DNA of 64,000 bases from Paenibacillus lacisoli (lineage in GTDB: Bacteria > Bacillota > Bacilli > Paenibacillales > Paenibacillaceae), in contig NZ_JAUQTB010000014.1 in NCBI RefSeq assembly GCF_030580655.1, positions 1-64,000 of the forward strand. Reading direction: 5' to 3'. Below the pieces are notes generated by a model that was not told the DNA's origin, searched no databases, and worked only from the letters and a program-made list of their open reading frames with translations. The position numbers and the translations under genes are program-made. Shown here in pieces: positions 37,299 to 46,023 of this stretch. How positions within the stretch are numbered: position 1 is the stretch's first letter; each line of letters starts with the position of its first letter.

Positions 37299-37724
37299 TT
37301 AGTGTGGCGCCAGAATGCTCAGCTTCTGGAAAGCCTGCAGGATTTGGCTTGCGCCATAACCGAGGGCTTCATACAGCGGCATGGCCGCCTGATTGTGCTC
37401 ATCTCCAGCCACCCAAATACGGCTGACCTTACGCTGCTGGAAGCGAAGCTCCATACTGGACACAAGTGCCTTACCCACGCCCTGACGGCGGTAATCCGGG
37501 TGAACGGCAATTCTGTAATAGCAGCCGTGATTGTTATCGATCGTACCGATCAATACACCAACGATCTCGCTATTCTCTTCCGCAACCATAATCAGATCGG
37601 AATCCCAGGATAACTGACGAGCAAAAGCACCCATCGTATTCTCGTAGCAGTCTTCGGACAAAGCCGTTTGAAGCAGCTCGGTAACCGGATTCACATCACT
37701 CAACTGAAAGGAACGAACTTCCAT
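37299..37724 (-). CDS. GNAT family N-acetyltransferase
   Basis: 141 residues, one GNAT domain. Acetyl-CoA site motif A: YYRIAVHPDYRRQGVGKALVSSM near 70 to 90; motif B: NQAAMPLYEALGYG. The substrate cannot be told from sequence; relatives include YpeA/RimI-like enzymes. AAAAGGGAGA precedes the ATG. Divergent from the sodA region. Confidence 0.88.
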   Translation of the reverse strand: MEVRSFQLSDVNPVTELLQTALSEDCYENTMGAFARQLSWDSDLIMVAEENSEIVGVLIGTIDNNHGCYYRIAVHPDYRRQGVGKALVSSMELRFQQRKVSRIWVAGDEHNQAAMPLYEALGYGASQILQAFQKLSILAPH

Positions 37725-38116
37725 AACATAATCTCCCTTTTCGTAAGCATAATAAGGCCTTTATGCAAAAATAAGTGCATTTTTACATAAAAACCGAAGT
37801 CAGATAGCATGACGATAACATCACCATCATAAGATGAGAATAAAGCCGCAGTGACACAAATCAAGCAGCCGTTGATCCTGCTTATGAAGGATATGCTAAC
37901 AACCTGCAGGCGACAAAAAAATCCGAAAATGTTGCTTCCTTGACCATTAAACCACACTTTTCTCTGTATTTCATCCATTTTCTTCTGTAAGCGCTTTATA
38001 TAAAGCGTTTACATTTTTAGAGCTGCCAACTCTTCCTTTAAATGGCCTGAACGCACGGTTTCATCCCCTTTTACTCGCTTTTTTTGAAGTATTTTATTCC
38101 TGCGGAGGGACAAGCT
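37725..38116. other. Long intergenic region with cre-like palindrome
   Basis: About 390 bases between the GNAT gene and the small ORF at 38117. It contains TTGACC (37940) without a convincing -10, and the palindrome at 37986. I find no other gene here. Confidence 0.5.
37986..38013 (+). promoter_or_regulatory. 28-bp cre-like palindrome
   Basis: TGTAAGCGCTTTAT joined to ATAAAGCGTTTACA; 26 of 28 bases are symmetric. Each half resembles a CcpA/LacI-family operator (TGTAARCG). It lies about 130 bases upstream of the 38117 ORF and 270 upstream of sodA. Confidence 0.5.
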
Positions 38117-38221
38117 ATGAGAGGAAGCTGCTATCCAAGGATATCCGACTTTACCAACATTGATGTTGATAAAATCAGCAGGATGCGGTTTAATATTACT
38201 GTCGAGGGTATTATTACATAG
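38117..38221 (+). CDS. Small 34-residue ORF upstream of sodA
   Basis: ATG 38117 to TAG 38221. GGAGGGACAAGCT before the ATG is a good binding site. The peptide begins MRGSCYPRISDFTNIDV and ends ITVEGIIT; there is no known motif and no obvious signal. It lies 60 bases before sodA on the same strand. It could be a leader peptide, a small protein, or chance; the binding site is the only direct support. Confidence 0.35.
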   Translation: MRGSCYPRISDFTNIDVDKISRMRFNITVEGIIT

Positions 38222-38281
38222 GTTAGCCTCTCATCCGAGCCGGCTGCCCACCCCAATCCAATTTCAGGAGGTAATTTCATT

Positions 38282-38896
38282 ATGGCACATCAACTACCAG
38301 CTTTGCCTTATCCGAACAATGCACTGGAACCGCACATTGACGCTCAAACGATGGAAATCCACCATGACCGTCACCATAACACATACGTAACCAACCTGAA
38401 TGCTGCTCTGGAGAACGCACCTGAACTGCAGGATAAATCTCTTGAGGATCTGATCTCCAACCTGGACAGCGTACCTGAAAGCATCCGTACTGCCGTTCGC
38501 AACAACGGCGGCGGTCATCATAACCACAGCCTGTTCTGGGAAATTATTGGTCCTAACGGCGGCGGCGCTCCTACGGGTCCAATCGCAGAAGCGATCGACA
38601 GCGAGCTCGGCGGCTTTGACAAATTCAAAGAAGACTTCGCCAAAGCGGCTACTACCCGTTTCGGCAGCGGCTGGGCATGGCTCGTTGTCGGCAAAGACGG
38701 CAAACTGGCTATTACCAGCACACCGAACCAGGACAGCCCTGTATTCGAAGGTCTGACTCCAGTTCTGGGTCTGGACGTATGGGAGCATGCGTACTACCTG
38801 AAATATCAAAACAAACGCCCTGATTACATCTCCGCATTCTGGAATGTCATCAACTGGGACGAAGTGAACAAACGCTATACTGCAGCCAAGAACTAA
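38282..38896 (+). CDS. sodA: Superoxide dismutase [Mn]
   Basis: 204-residue cytosolic enzyme that dismutates superoxide. Metal ligands: His in [14 protein letters not shown], His in [11 protein letters not shown], Asp and His in [22 protein letters not shown] and the Gly-Gly spacing favour Mn. Normal length. AGGAGG lies ten bases before the ATG. Possibly preceded in the same transcript by the 34-residue ORF. Confidence 0.96.
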   Translation: MAHQLPALPYPNNALEPHIDAQTMEIHHDRHHNTYVTNLNAALENAPELQDKSLEDLISNLDSVPESIRTAVRNNGGGHHNHSLFWEIIGPNGGGAPTGPIAEAIDSELGGFDKFKEDFAKAATTRFGSGWAWLVVGKDGKLAITSTPNQDSPVFEGLTPVLGLDVWEHAYYLKYQNKRPDYISAFWNVINWDEVNKRYTAAKN

Positions 38897-38912
38897 TAGG
38901 CTGTGCTCATAG

Positions 38913-38942
38913 AAAAGGACCTCCGTTGGAGGTCCTTTTTTT
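38913..38942 (+). terminator. Terminator of sodA
   Basis: AAAAGGACCTCC-GTTG-GAGGTCCTTTT followed by more T. Confidence 0.93.
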
Positions 38943-38966
38943 GTGTTGGTCTAAGAACCGCCGGCT

Positions 38967-40166
38967 CTACTGCTCATCCTGCGCGCTGAAATAATTGCGC
39001 AGGATCTTGAGGAACACGTTGGGGAACGCCAACGTGTCCATGTCGGCCGCCGTAATCCAGCGGTAGGCGACCGGCTCCGGCGGCGCGGCATCGAGAGCTC
39101 CGCTCTCCGCGTAGGCCGCCGCCGCTTCCGCCACCTGCGCAGCAGCGGCGGCGTGCCCGGGCTCCGGCAGCGCGGCCGGAGCCTCCTCACACTGGAACAC
39201 CTGCAGGTTCCAGTGGATGTGGCTGAACGTATGCTCCGCGTTCAGCAGATGGCGGACCGGCGCGACGCCTACGCCCTCCTCCCGGAGGGCGCCGGCAAGC
39301 CGGTCCATGGCGCCGTCACCCGCAGGGGCGGTGCCGGCAGAGGCTGCCGCGAGTACATGCGGCAGCTCCCACATGCGCGCCAGCAGGCCCTTGGCCGGGC
39401 GCTGGCGCACCAGCACGCGGCCGCTGCGGCTGCCGCGGCCTTCGACGAGGGCGACCAGCCGCTCCTCCGGACGCGGGGGTTTCGCCTTCGTCTTCACGGG
39501 CAGCGTCTCCTCGACCCCCGCCAGCCGTCCGGCGCAGTGCTCCATCACCGGACAGGTCAAACAATGCGGCGATTTGGGCGTGCAGACCAGCGCCCCCAGC
39601 TCCATCATCGCCTGGGTGAAGTGGGAGGCCTGTCCTTCCGGAAACAGCTCCCGCACCAGCGCTTCCATCTGCTTGCGTGTCCCCTGCTTCATAATATCGT
39701 CCTCGATGAGGAAATACCGGGACAGCACCCGCATCACGTTACCGTCGACGGCCGGTACCGGACGGTTGAAGGCGATGCTCATAATCGCGCCTGTCGTATA
39801 AGGGCCGACGCCCTTCAGACCGGCGACAGCCTCGACATCGTCCGGCATCCGGCCATCGTACAGCTCCATGATCTGCCGGGCCGCCAGCTGCAGGTTACGG
39901 GCTCTGGAATAATAACCGAGCCCCTCCCAATGCTTCAGCACATCTTCTTCCGGTGCTTCCGCCAAAGCCTGAATGGTCGGGAAGCGCTCCGTAAAGCGTT
40001 GGAAATACGGAATTACCGTATCGACCCGCGTCTGCTGCAGCATAATCTCTGAGATCCAGATCATATAGGGGTCCCGGTGTCTGCGCCAAGGCAGATCCCG
40101 TTTGCTGACCATATACCAGTTCAGCAGCTCCGTACTGAAGGTGGACTTGTGTTCTGTATTGTTCAT
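38967..40166 (-). CDS. mutY: A/G-specific adenine glycosylase MutY
   Basis: 399 residues. Removes adenine mispaired with 8-oxoguanine. N-terminal HhH-GPD domain: LPWRRHRDPYMIWISEIMLQQTRVDTVIPYF, catalytic Glu in that block, helix-hairpin-helix AGLKGVGPYTTGAIMSIAF, Asp in VPAVDGNVMRVLSRYF. The 4Fe-4S cluster is CTPKSPHCLTCPVMEHC (CX6CX2CX5C). The C-terminal MutT-like 8-oxoG recognition domain (about 245-399) contains an Ala-rich insert (GHAAAAAQVAEAAAAYA) and a very GC-rich coding stretch. It lies 48 bases downstream of acpS on the same strand. The binding site is weak. Confidence 0.94.
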   Translation of the reverse strand: MNNTEHKSTFSTELLNWYMVSKRDLPWRRHRDPYMIWISEIMLQQTRVDTVIPYFQRFTERFPTIQALAEAPEEDVLKHWEGLGYYSRARNLQLAARQIMELYDGRMPDDVEAVAGLKGVGPYTTGAIMSIAFNRPVPAVDGNVMRVLSRYFLIEDDIMKQGTRKQMEALVRELFPEGQASHFTQAMMELGALVCTPKSPHCLTCPVMEHCAGRLAGVEETLPVKTKAKPPRPEERLVALVEGRGSRSGRVLVRQRPAKGLLARMWELPHVLAAASAGTAPAGDGAMDRLAGALREEGVGVAPVRHLLNAEHTFSHIHWNLQVFQCEEAPAALPEPGHAAAAAQVAEAAAAYAESGALDAAPPEPVAYRWITAADMDTLAFPNVFLKILRNYFSAQDEQ

Positions 40167-40214
40167 GATTCTGTATATTCTCTCCTGTGCAGTCCTGGCT
40201 GCGCTTGTATTCGC

Positions 40215-40601
40215 TCAGCGGGCCTCTACCACGGCAAAAGCCGAAGCCAGACCCGGCTGGTGCGTAATGCTCAAATGGATAACATGCTCCGCGGCAGACA
40301 GCCCCAGACGCTCCCACGCTGCCGTGTTCAATTGAACAAGAGGCTTGCCCTTCTCATCCGGCACGATGTTCAGATCGCTGAAGCCGATTACGCCGCCAAT
40401 GCCGCAGCCAAATGCTTTGGTGATGGCCTCTTTGGCCGCAAAACGGCCGCCGATGAACTCGGCAGACTGGCCGCGCTCCCTTGCGAGCGCCTGCTCCTGC
40501 GGGGTCAGCACCCGTTCGATAAAGGGGGTGCCGTGCCTTCCGTCCAGGAGGCGCTGCAGACGGGGAATTTCCAGTACGTCGTGTCCTATCCCGTAGATCA
40601 A
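40215..40601 (-). CDS. acpS: Holo-[acyl-carrier-protein] synthase
   Basis: 128 residues. Transfers phosphopantetheine from CoA to ACP. Seen: IYGIGHDVLEIPRL (Mg2+ Asp), RVLTPQEQALA, FIGGRFAAKEAITKAFG (Glu and Lys of the active site), LSITHQPGLASAFAVVE. The frame is open for 123 further codons upstream with no homology there. The start is taken as TTG 40601 because AAAGGGGG lies eight bases before it and the protein then begins exactly at the family N-terminus. Confidence 0.93.
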   Translation of the reverse strand: MIYGIGHDVLEIPRLQRLLDGRHGTPFIERVLTPQEQALARERGQSAEFIGGRFAAKEAITKAFGCGIGGVIGFSDLNIVPDEKGKPLVQLNTAAWERLGLSAAEHVIHLSITHQPGLASAFAVVEAR

Positions 40602-40689
40602 GAATTCATCCCCCTTTGTTCTCTGCCCTATATTGTAACAGCCCCGGACTTTCATGAACAGGCTGAAGCCTATTCCAGCCGTAAACAGC

Positions 40690-40733
40690 AAGAAGGCGAG
40701 TCCGCTCCCGCAGCAGGAGCAGCTCGCCTTCCT
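40690..40733 (-). terminator. Terminator of nadE
   Basis: On the minus strand GAAGGCGAG-(CT)-GCTCC / GGAGC-(GGA)-CTCGCCTTC, weak T run. Confidence 0.7.
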
Positions 40734-40755
40734 AGTTAGTCCCGATTGTGACCAA

Positions 40756-41568
40756 TCAGATCCCCGGAATCGCATTACGTTTGTGATGTGTTCGCTTGTA
40801 GAAGGCTTCCAGTCGTTCCTGAACTTCAGGGTTAATCTGCTTGCCTTCGAGGTAGTCACTATTATCCTCATAGCTGATACCCAGTTCCTTCTCATCGGTC
40901 TGTCCTTCCCAGAGACCAGCACTTGGCGCCTTCTCCAGTATTTCCTTCGGCACACCCAGGTGAGCCGCAAGCTGGCGTACCTGGCGTTTATTCAGGCTGC
41001 CCAGCGGTGTGATATCTACCGCGCCGTCACCCCATTTGGTGTAAAAGCCGGTGATGGCCTCTGAAGCATGATCGGTACCGACGACGAGCAGATTCTGCTC
41101 AAAAGCCAGTGCGTACTGCATGACCATGCGGGTTCTCGCTTTGACATTCCCTTTGCCCTGCGGCGTCATCGTGGTTTTTTCCAGCCCCATCTTCACCATG
41201 CCGCGCTCTACTTCTTCGGCGATCTGGTTCACGGAAGCTTCAATATTGGTTTCAACCGTATACTTCAGTTCAAAGGCTTTCGCTGTCGCGTAGCTGTGGT
41301 CGATATCTTCCTGTTTCCCGTAAGGCTGAAATACGCCCAGCGTTCGGTATTCCTCTCCGCTTTCCTCGGTCAGCTCGTCCGTCGCACGTTTGCACAGGCC
41401 TGTGGCTACGGCACTGTCAATCCCGCCGCTGATGGCAATCAGAAGCCCTTTCGTACCTGACTGCTTCACATAACTTTTCAGAAAATCCACACGTTTGCGG
41501 ACTTCGGCTTCGACGTTAATGGTTGGTGATACGTTAAGCTCCTTAATGATCTGTTGCTGCAGCGTCAT
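40756..41568 (-). CDS. nadE: NAD+ synthase, ammonia-dependent
   Basis: 270 residues. Adenylates nicotinic acid adenine dinucleotide and amidates it with NH3 to give NAD. P-loop LIAISGGIDSAVATGLC near 45; also GKGNVKARTRMVMQYALA, GTDHASEAITGFYTKWGDGAVDITPLG, LNKRQVRQLA, APSAGLWEGQTDEKELG. No glutaminase domain, which fits the 270-residue form of Bacilli. Full length, single gene. Confidence 0.96.
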   Translation of the reverse strand: MTLQQQIIKELNVSPTINVEAEVRKRVDFLKSYVKQSGTKGLLIAISGGIDSAVATGLCKRATDELTEESGEEYRTLGVFQPYGKQEDIDHSYATAKAFELKYTVETNIEASVNQIAEEVERGMVKMGLEKTTMTPQGKGNVKARTRMVMQYALAFEQNLLVVGTDHASEAITGFYTKWGDGAVDITPLGSLNKRQVRQLAAHLGVPKEILEKAPSAGLWEGQTDEKELGISYEDNSDYLEGKQINPEVQERLEAFYKRTHHKRNAIPGI

Positions 41569-41616
41569 TGAATATGCACCTCGTTTTTGAAATTTTGGGA
41601 AAGGCCGTCTAAAACC

Positions 41617-41662
41617 AAATAAACGCCCCAGCCGGATTCGAAACCGAACACGGCGGGGCGCT
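41617..41662 (-). terminator. Terminator of the bacilliredoxin gene
   Basis: On the minus strand CGCCCCGCCG / CGGCTGGGGCG hairpin with inner TTCGG/TCGAA pairing, then TTTATTTGG. Confidence 0.75.
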
Positions 41663-41673
41663 GCTGGACTGAC

Positions 41674-42108
41674 TTAGCGGCAGTAACGGTCAAATGCGCT
41701 CTTCAGATCCGCCGCAATCTCATCAGCCGAACGGTCTTCAACCTGATGACGTTCGATGAAATGCACCAGTTCTCCGTCCTTCATCAGGGCGATGGAAGGG
41801 GAAGACGGCGGGTATGGAGCGAAGTATTCGCGTGCCTTGGCAGTGGCTTCTTTATCCTGACCGGCGAATACGGTGTACAGGTGATCCGGAGTAATATCAT
41901 GCTCCAGCGCCTTGGCTACACCCGGACGGCATTGGCCTGCGGCGCAGCCGCACACCGAGTTAACGACAACCAGGGTCGTTCCCTTGGCATCCGGGAGAGC
42001 GTTCTCCACAGCTTCCGGATCTTTCAGTTCCTGGATACCCAGACGAGTTAACTCATCACGCATCGGCTGAACCATATCTCTCATATATTGGTCAAAAGAC
42101 ATTGACAT
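41674..42108 (-). CDS. Bacilliredoxin (BrxA/BrxB family)
   Basis: 144 residues with a thioredoxin-like fold. It removes bacillithiol from mixed disulfides on proteins after oxidative stress. The CGC active site is in VVNSVCGCAAGQCRPG (near 54-56); SPSIALMKDGELVHFIERHQVEDR is the family C-terminal block. Start codons at residue 1 and 3 are both possible; AAGGAG is before the first. Implies that the cell makes bacillithiol. Confidence 0.93.
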   Translation of the reverse strand: MSMSFDQYMRDMVQPMRDELTRLGIQELKDPEAVENALPDAKGTTLVVVNSVCGCAAGQCRPGVAKALEHDITPDHLYTVFAGQDKEATAKAREYFAPYPPSSPSIALMKDGELVHFIERHQVEDRSADEIAADLKSAFDRYCR

Positions 42109-42237
42109 CTGCTTTCACTCCTTTGGAATAGCTGAACCTTGCTTGAAGGCAGCCCGATCTGTATTCATTCACTTTATCTGAGGCACTTATGTAAAATGCC
42201 TGACTACTCCTTTATTATACATTCCGGTATGTTGAAA

Positions 42238-43935
42238 TCAAGAACGCAGCATTGGACGCTCCATTCGAAAGGCCACCCTGAAGGCCGTGCCCTTCCCTTC
42301 TTCGGAATCCACTGTAATGGTACCATTATGCCTCTCTACGATACTCAGACAGAGCGCAAGACCCAGACCTGTGCCGGTTGACTTTGTCGTGAAGAAAGGC
42401 TCGAAGAGCTTATCCAGCTTGTTCTTAGGAATGCCCGGACCCGTATCATGCACCTCGAAGAGAACCTGTTCTCCGCTGCTGGCCGTCTTTAGGGTAAGCA
42501 CCCCTTTATCGTCCATCGCTTCCATCGCATTGCGGGACAGATTCAGAATCAGCTGCTTCATTTCCTTCGGATTCAAATTGAGCTTGGGCAGGTCCTCATC
42601 CAGTTTCAGTTCAATGCTCTGCCCACGCAGGTTGGCGTCCGCCCAGAGCAGCGGCGTAAGCTCATAGATGATATCATGGAGATGATGTTCTTCCTTCTCG
42701 ACGATCCGGTTCTGCGCCAGGGACAGGAAATCACTGATTATGCTGTTGGCACGGTCCAGCTCCTCCATGACGATCCGGTAGTAATGATCCAGCGAGCCTG
42801 GACTTTTCTCCCGCATCAGCTGCAGGAAGCCCCGGACCACGGCCATCGGATTACGGATCTCATGTGTAATACTGGCAGCCATCTGCCCCACAAGGCTAAG
42901 GCGTTCCACATTGCCGAGCTCACTGCGCAGCATTTCAATTTCTGTCATATCCTGCGAGATCACAAGCACGCCAACAATCTCCTCCTTATATGTGTCACGT
43001 ATCGGGGAAATGTGGGAATAAAATATGTAGGGACCTGAATGGACGGATTCCTGGCTGGCCTGGCCGTCCAGCGCCATCTCAATCCGTTCCCTGAAGCGTT
43101 TAACCAGATTGGGAGCTATGAAATTTTCAATTCCTTCACCAACGACGTCCTTAAACGACAAGAAGGGAGAGCTCTTACGGAAAAACTGCAGCATGACTTC
43201 ATTGATCAGAACAATTTCAAGGCGGGTATCAAGCGTCAGGACATGCAGGGGCACGTTGTCCAGGAACTGGCGGAATTTATCCCGTTCCAATTCGTACTTC
43301 CTGCTCATGATGCGGGCTTGTTCACGGTCTCTGATGTGGTCGTGGGTCGTTTCGATGTGCAGCAGCAGCAGGCTGCCGGCAGCAAGGCCTGCAATGACAT
43401 AAACCAAACTAAAGACCGGCTTATGGGGAGTATCGGGAATGGTATTCCACCCGGAAAAGGTGGAAAATAAGACGTCCAATACGCAAAATACGAGCACAAA
43501 AAGATTAAATATTCTGAGCTTGCGCTGGACCCCACTCCGCTTGAAGCAGCCAGCGGCCCAGAATATAAAAGGATAGAGTATAACCCCTGTTTGCAGAAGA
43601 AGCTGCGAAAAATCCAGCTGGTATCTAAATATGCCGTGTATCAACAGGGCCGCAGCAGCGATGATTATACCAGTTCTTAATCTGCCGTATAATATACCGA
43701 TCAGCAGAGGCAGCGCACCCAGATCAAAAATCAACCCGTCCCGGTAGCCGGATTGGAACAGATGGCACAGCAGAATACTTAGAATACAGCACACAGCGAG
43801 TATGGTATTATAGGAATTCCGGAATAGTACCGGCTTTCCTGATTCGTCAGCGGTATAGCGAACAGCGTAGGGAAAAAGAATGAGTCCGAATCCGGCTAAA
43901 AAAACTTGGAGCAGAATATGTTCGACAGCATTCAC
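42238..43935 (-). CDS. Membrane sensor histidine kinase, KinB/LytS-like
   Basis: 565 residues. Six hydrophobic helices in residues 5 to 195 include LGALPLLIGILYGRLRTGIIIAA, typical of the 5TMR-LYT sensor. A PAS domain follows (about 225-345), then HisKA (H-box SLVGQMAASITHEIRNPMAVVRGFLQLM, His near 368) and HATPase_c (LNLSRNAMEAM, DTGPGIP, KSTGTGLGLALC). The combination and the H-box wording are like sporulation kinases of the KinB/KinC group that feed Spo0A. No response regulator is adjacent, so it is an orphan kinase, which again fits the phosphorelay. A Spo0A-box-like sequence lies upstream. Confidence 0.88.
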   Translation of the reverse strand: MNAVEHILLQVFLAGFGLILFPYAVRYTADESGKPVLFRNSYNTILAVCCILSILLCHLFQSGYRDGLIFDLGALPLLIGILYGRLRTGIIIAAAALLIHGIFRYQLDFSQLLLQTGVILYPFIFWAAGCFKRSGVQRKLRIFNLFVLVFCVLDVLFSTFSGWNTIPDTPHKPVFSLVYVIAGLAAGSLLLLHIETTHDHIRDREQARIMSRKYELERDKFRQFLDNVPLHVLTLDTRLEIVLINEVMLQFFRKSSPFLSFKDVVGEGIENFIAPNLVKRFRERIEMALDGQASQESVHSGPYIFYSHISPIRDTYKEEIVGVLVISQDMTEIEMLRSELGNVERLSLVGQMAASITHEIRNPMAVVRGFLQLMREKSPGSLDHYYRIVMEELDRANSIISDFLSLAQNRIVEKEEHHLHDIIYELTPLLWADANLRGQSIELKLDEDLPKLNLNPKEMKQLILNLSRNAMEAMDDKGVLTLKTASSGEQVLFEVHDTGPGIPKNKLDKLFEPFFTTKSTGTGLGLALCLSIVERHNGTITVDSEEGKGTAFRVAFRMERPMLRS

Positions 43936-44127
43936 TGTGGGCCTTCCTCCCTTGCGAACTAAGCATCGGTTATTTCGATTAAAACATAGGCGACACTATA
44001 TTACAATATATGTGTAAAGTCATGTGTAAAAGATAATAAAGTCAACGTTTCTGTACGAATTAATCCCTTTCTAAGAATGAAAAGGATCGAATTAGGCAGC
44101 ATATCCTATTTGAACGGTGTTCTAAAA

Positions 44128-44136
44128 TTTCGACAA
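44128..44136 (-). promoter_or_regulatory. Possible Spo0A box
   Basis: On the minus strand TTGTCGAAA, matching the 0A-box core TGTCGAA. It lies between the divergent kinase and flavoprotein genes. A seven-base core can occur by chance. Confidence 0.3.
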
Positions 44137-44148
44137 TGAGGGATTTTT

Positions 44149-45411
44149 ATGACCTATGATGTAATTGTAATCGGTGGCGGCCCTTCCGGCCTAATGGCCT
44201 GTGTCGCTGCCGCAGAACACGGGGCTTCTGTCCTGCTGATCGATAAGGGCGACAAGCTGGGCCGCAAACTGGGTATTTCGGGCGGCGGCCGCTGTAATGT
44301 GACTAATGCCAAGGAGATTGATGAACTGATCCGCTATATTCCCGGTAACGGACGTTTCCTGTACAGTGCATTTCAGCATCTGGATAACCGCGGTATCATG
44401 CAGTTCTTTGAAGGATTGGGTATCGCGCTGAAGGAAGAAGACAACGGCCGCATGTTTCCCGTGTCAGACCGGGCAAAGAGCGTAGTGGATGCCTTGGTCG
44501 GCAAGGTCAGGTCCCTTGGTGTCCATATGACAACCAACAGCCCTGTTGCTGAAGTTCTTTATCATGGCAATGCCGTTCAGGGCGTCAGACTGAAGAATGG
44601 CAAGTCTGTTGCGAGCCGTGCGGTCATCATCGCAACCGGAGGCAAGTCTGTTCCACAGACCGGTTCAACCGGGGACGGGTATGCATGGGCTGAGGCCGCA
44701 GGCCATACCATTACCGAGCTGTACCCAACGGAAGTTCCGATCACCTCCCAGGAAAAATGGATTTCCAACCGGGAACTGCAAGGCTTGTCCCTGCGGGATG
44801 TCGAGCTTTCCGTTACTAACCCCAAGGGCAAAACCGTCATCGCTCACCGCGGGGATATGATTTTCACTCATTTCGGCGTGTCCGGGCCAATTGCCCTTCG
44901 CTGCAGTCAATTTATTCGGCAGGTGCAGAAAAAATTCGATATCCGCCTGGTGACGATGTCCATTGATCTGTTTCCGGACAAGCCGCTGAAGGTATTAGAG
45001 CAAGAGCTGCATTCCAAGCTGGAGCTGGAACCAAAGAAAGCGCTCAAAAATGCACTTAAGGGTATTCTCCCGGAACGGATGATTCCCCTGCTTTTGTCCA
45101 AAGCCGGTTTGCCGGAAGAAGTGACGTATCATCACCTGCCGAAGGAACCTTGGCAGCTGCTGCTTCAGCTGCTCAAAGGGTTTGAGTTCCAGGCCAACGG
45201 TACCCGCTCTCTGGAAGAAGCCTTTGTAACCGGCGGTGGTGTTCATTTGAAGGAAATATACCCCAAAACGATGCAGTCCAAGCTGATGCCGGGATTATTC
45301 TTTTGCGGAGAAGTTCTGGACATTCACGGCTATACCGGAGGCTATAATATTACGGCTGCCTTTGCGACCGGCTATACTGCAGGCAAAGGTGCTGCACTGC
45401 AGCTGGAATAG
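44149..45411 (+). CDS. NAD(P)/FAD-dependent oxidoreductase, BaiN/HI0933 family
   Basis: 420-residue flavoprotein. FAD-binding Rossmann motif [29 protein letters not shown] at the N-terminus, [16 protein letters not shown], then [29 protein letters not shown], the HI0933 insert domain, and [23 protein letters not shown] at the end. One characterised relative (BaiN) reduces a bile-acid enone; the role in free-living Bacilli is unknown. GAGGGA precedes the ATG. Single gene, divergent from the kinase. Confidence 0.9.
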   Translation: MTYDVIVIGGGPSGLMACVAAAEHGASVLLIDKGDKLGRKLGISGGGRCNVTNAKEIDELIRYIPGNGRFLYSAFQHLDNRGIMQFFEGLGIALKEEDNGRMFPVSDRAKSVVDALVGKVRSLGVHMTTNSPVAEVLYHGNAVQGVRLKNGKSVASRAVIIATGGKSVPQTGSTGDGYAWAEAAGHTITELYPTEVPITSQEKWISNRELQGLSLRDVELSVTNPKGKTVIAHRGDMIFTHFGVSGPIALRCSQFIRQVQKKFDIRLVTMSIDLFPDKPLKVLEQELHSKLELEPKKALKNALKGILPERMIPLLLSKAGLPEEVTYHHLPKEPWQLLLQLLKGFEFQANGTRSLEEAFVTGGGVHLKEIYPKTMQSKLMPGLFFCGEVLDIHGYTGGYNITAAFATGYTAGKGAALQLE

Positions 45412-45442
45412 AGGTACTCCAACCTATAGACGGATTACAGAA

Positions 45443-45472
45443 ATAACCCCCAGACTCATGTCTGGGGGTTAT
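45443..45472. terminator. Terminator after the flavoprotein gene
   Basis: ATAACCCCCAGAC / GTCTGGGGGTTAT perfect stem between convergent genes; short T runs. Confidence 0.8.
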
Positions 45473-45497
45473 GCTCATTACAGGAACCCGGGCAGTG

Positions 45498-45908
45498 CTA
45501 TGCCCGAATACTTCCCGAGAAGCCTCCATCCGGCGCTTCCCTGCTCCCGTCATCATTATTGTTATGCAGGCCTCTGCTGTCCTGGTCCGTCTGGGGAAAG
45601 GTATGGGATCCATTCATATATTCCTCTGACCAGTCCTCATTAATCGTATGGGCAGGAATCTGGATCTCTTCCAGATCATAGGCGGACTGCAGCAATTGAA
45701 GCTCCGAAGCATGATCCTGCTCCTGCAGCTGTCCTCCATAAGACTGGCAGATTTCAAGTGCAGACGTCAAATCCTGATGGTCCACATGGACTTGAATACT
45801 CGCGTGACCTGCCAGAGAAGCATCGTACCCCAGCTCGGCCAGGGTATCCTGTGCCTGGAGAGCCTGCTCCTCCTGATGAAACCGGAATAGTAAAGCTTGT
45901 TCCTTCAT
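45498..45908 (-). CDS. Hypothetical acidic protein
   Basis: 136 residues. Residues 1-70 look like a small alpha-beta domain (ALLFRFHQEEQALQAQDTLAELGYDASL, IQVHVDHQDLTSALEICQSYGGQL, a beta-alpha-beta pattern of ferredoxin-like type). The C-terminal 65 residues are acidic and disordered, rich in Asn, Asp and Gly (GLHNNNDDGSREAPDGG). GGAGG eight bases before the ATG supports expression. I do not recognise the family. Confidence 0.7.
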   Translation of the reverse strand: MKEQALLFRFHQEEQALQAQDTLAELGYDASLAGHASIQVHVDHQDLTSALEICQSYGGQLQEQDHASELQLLQSAYDLEEIQIPAHTINEDWSEEYMNGSHTFPQTDQDSRGLHNNNDDGSREAPDGGFSGSIRA

Positions 45909-46023
45909 AATATCGTCCTCCTGAAGTGAATACGGTCCTGCCAGCAGGAATGCTTGACCAGCCGGATATAGATTACCCAGAAGATTCCGTGATTATCAAT
46001 GCGCTGTGTCATGCCAATCCAGA

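Noticed and set aside
39153..40052. Plus-strand open frame of 299 codons
   Set aside because: Antisense to mutY; Arg/His/Gln-rich shadow.
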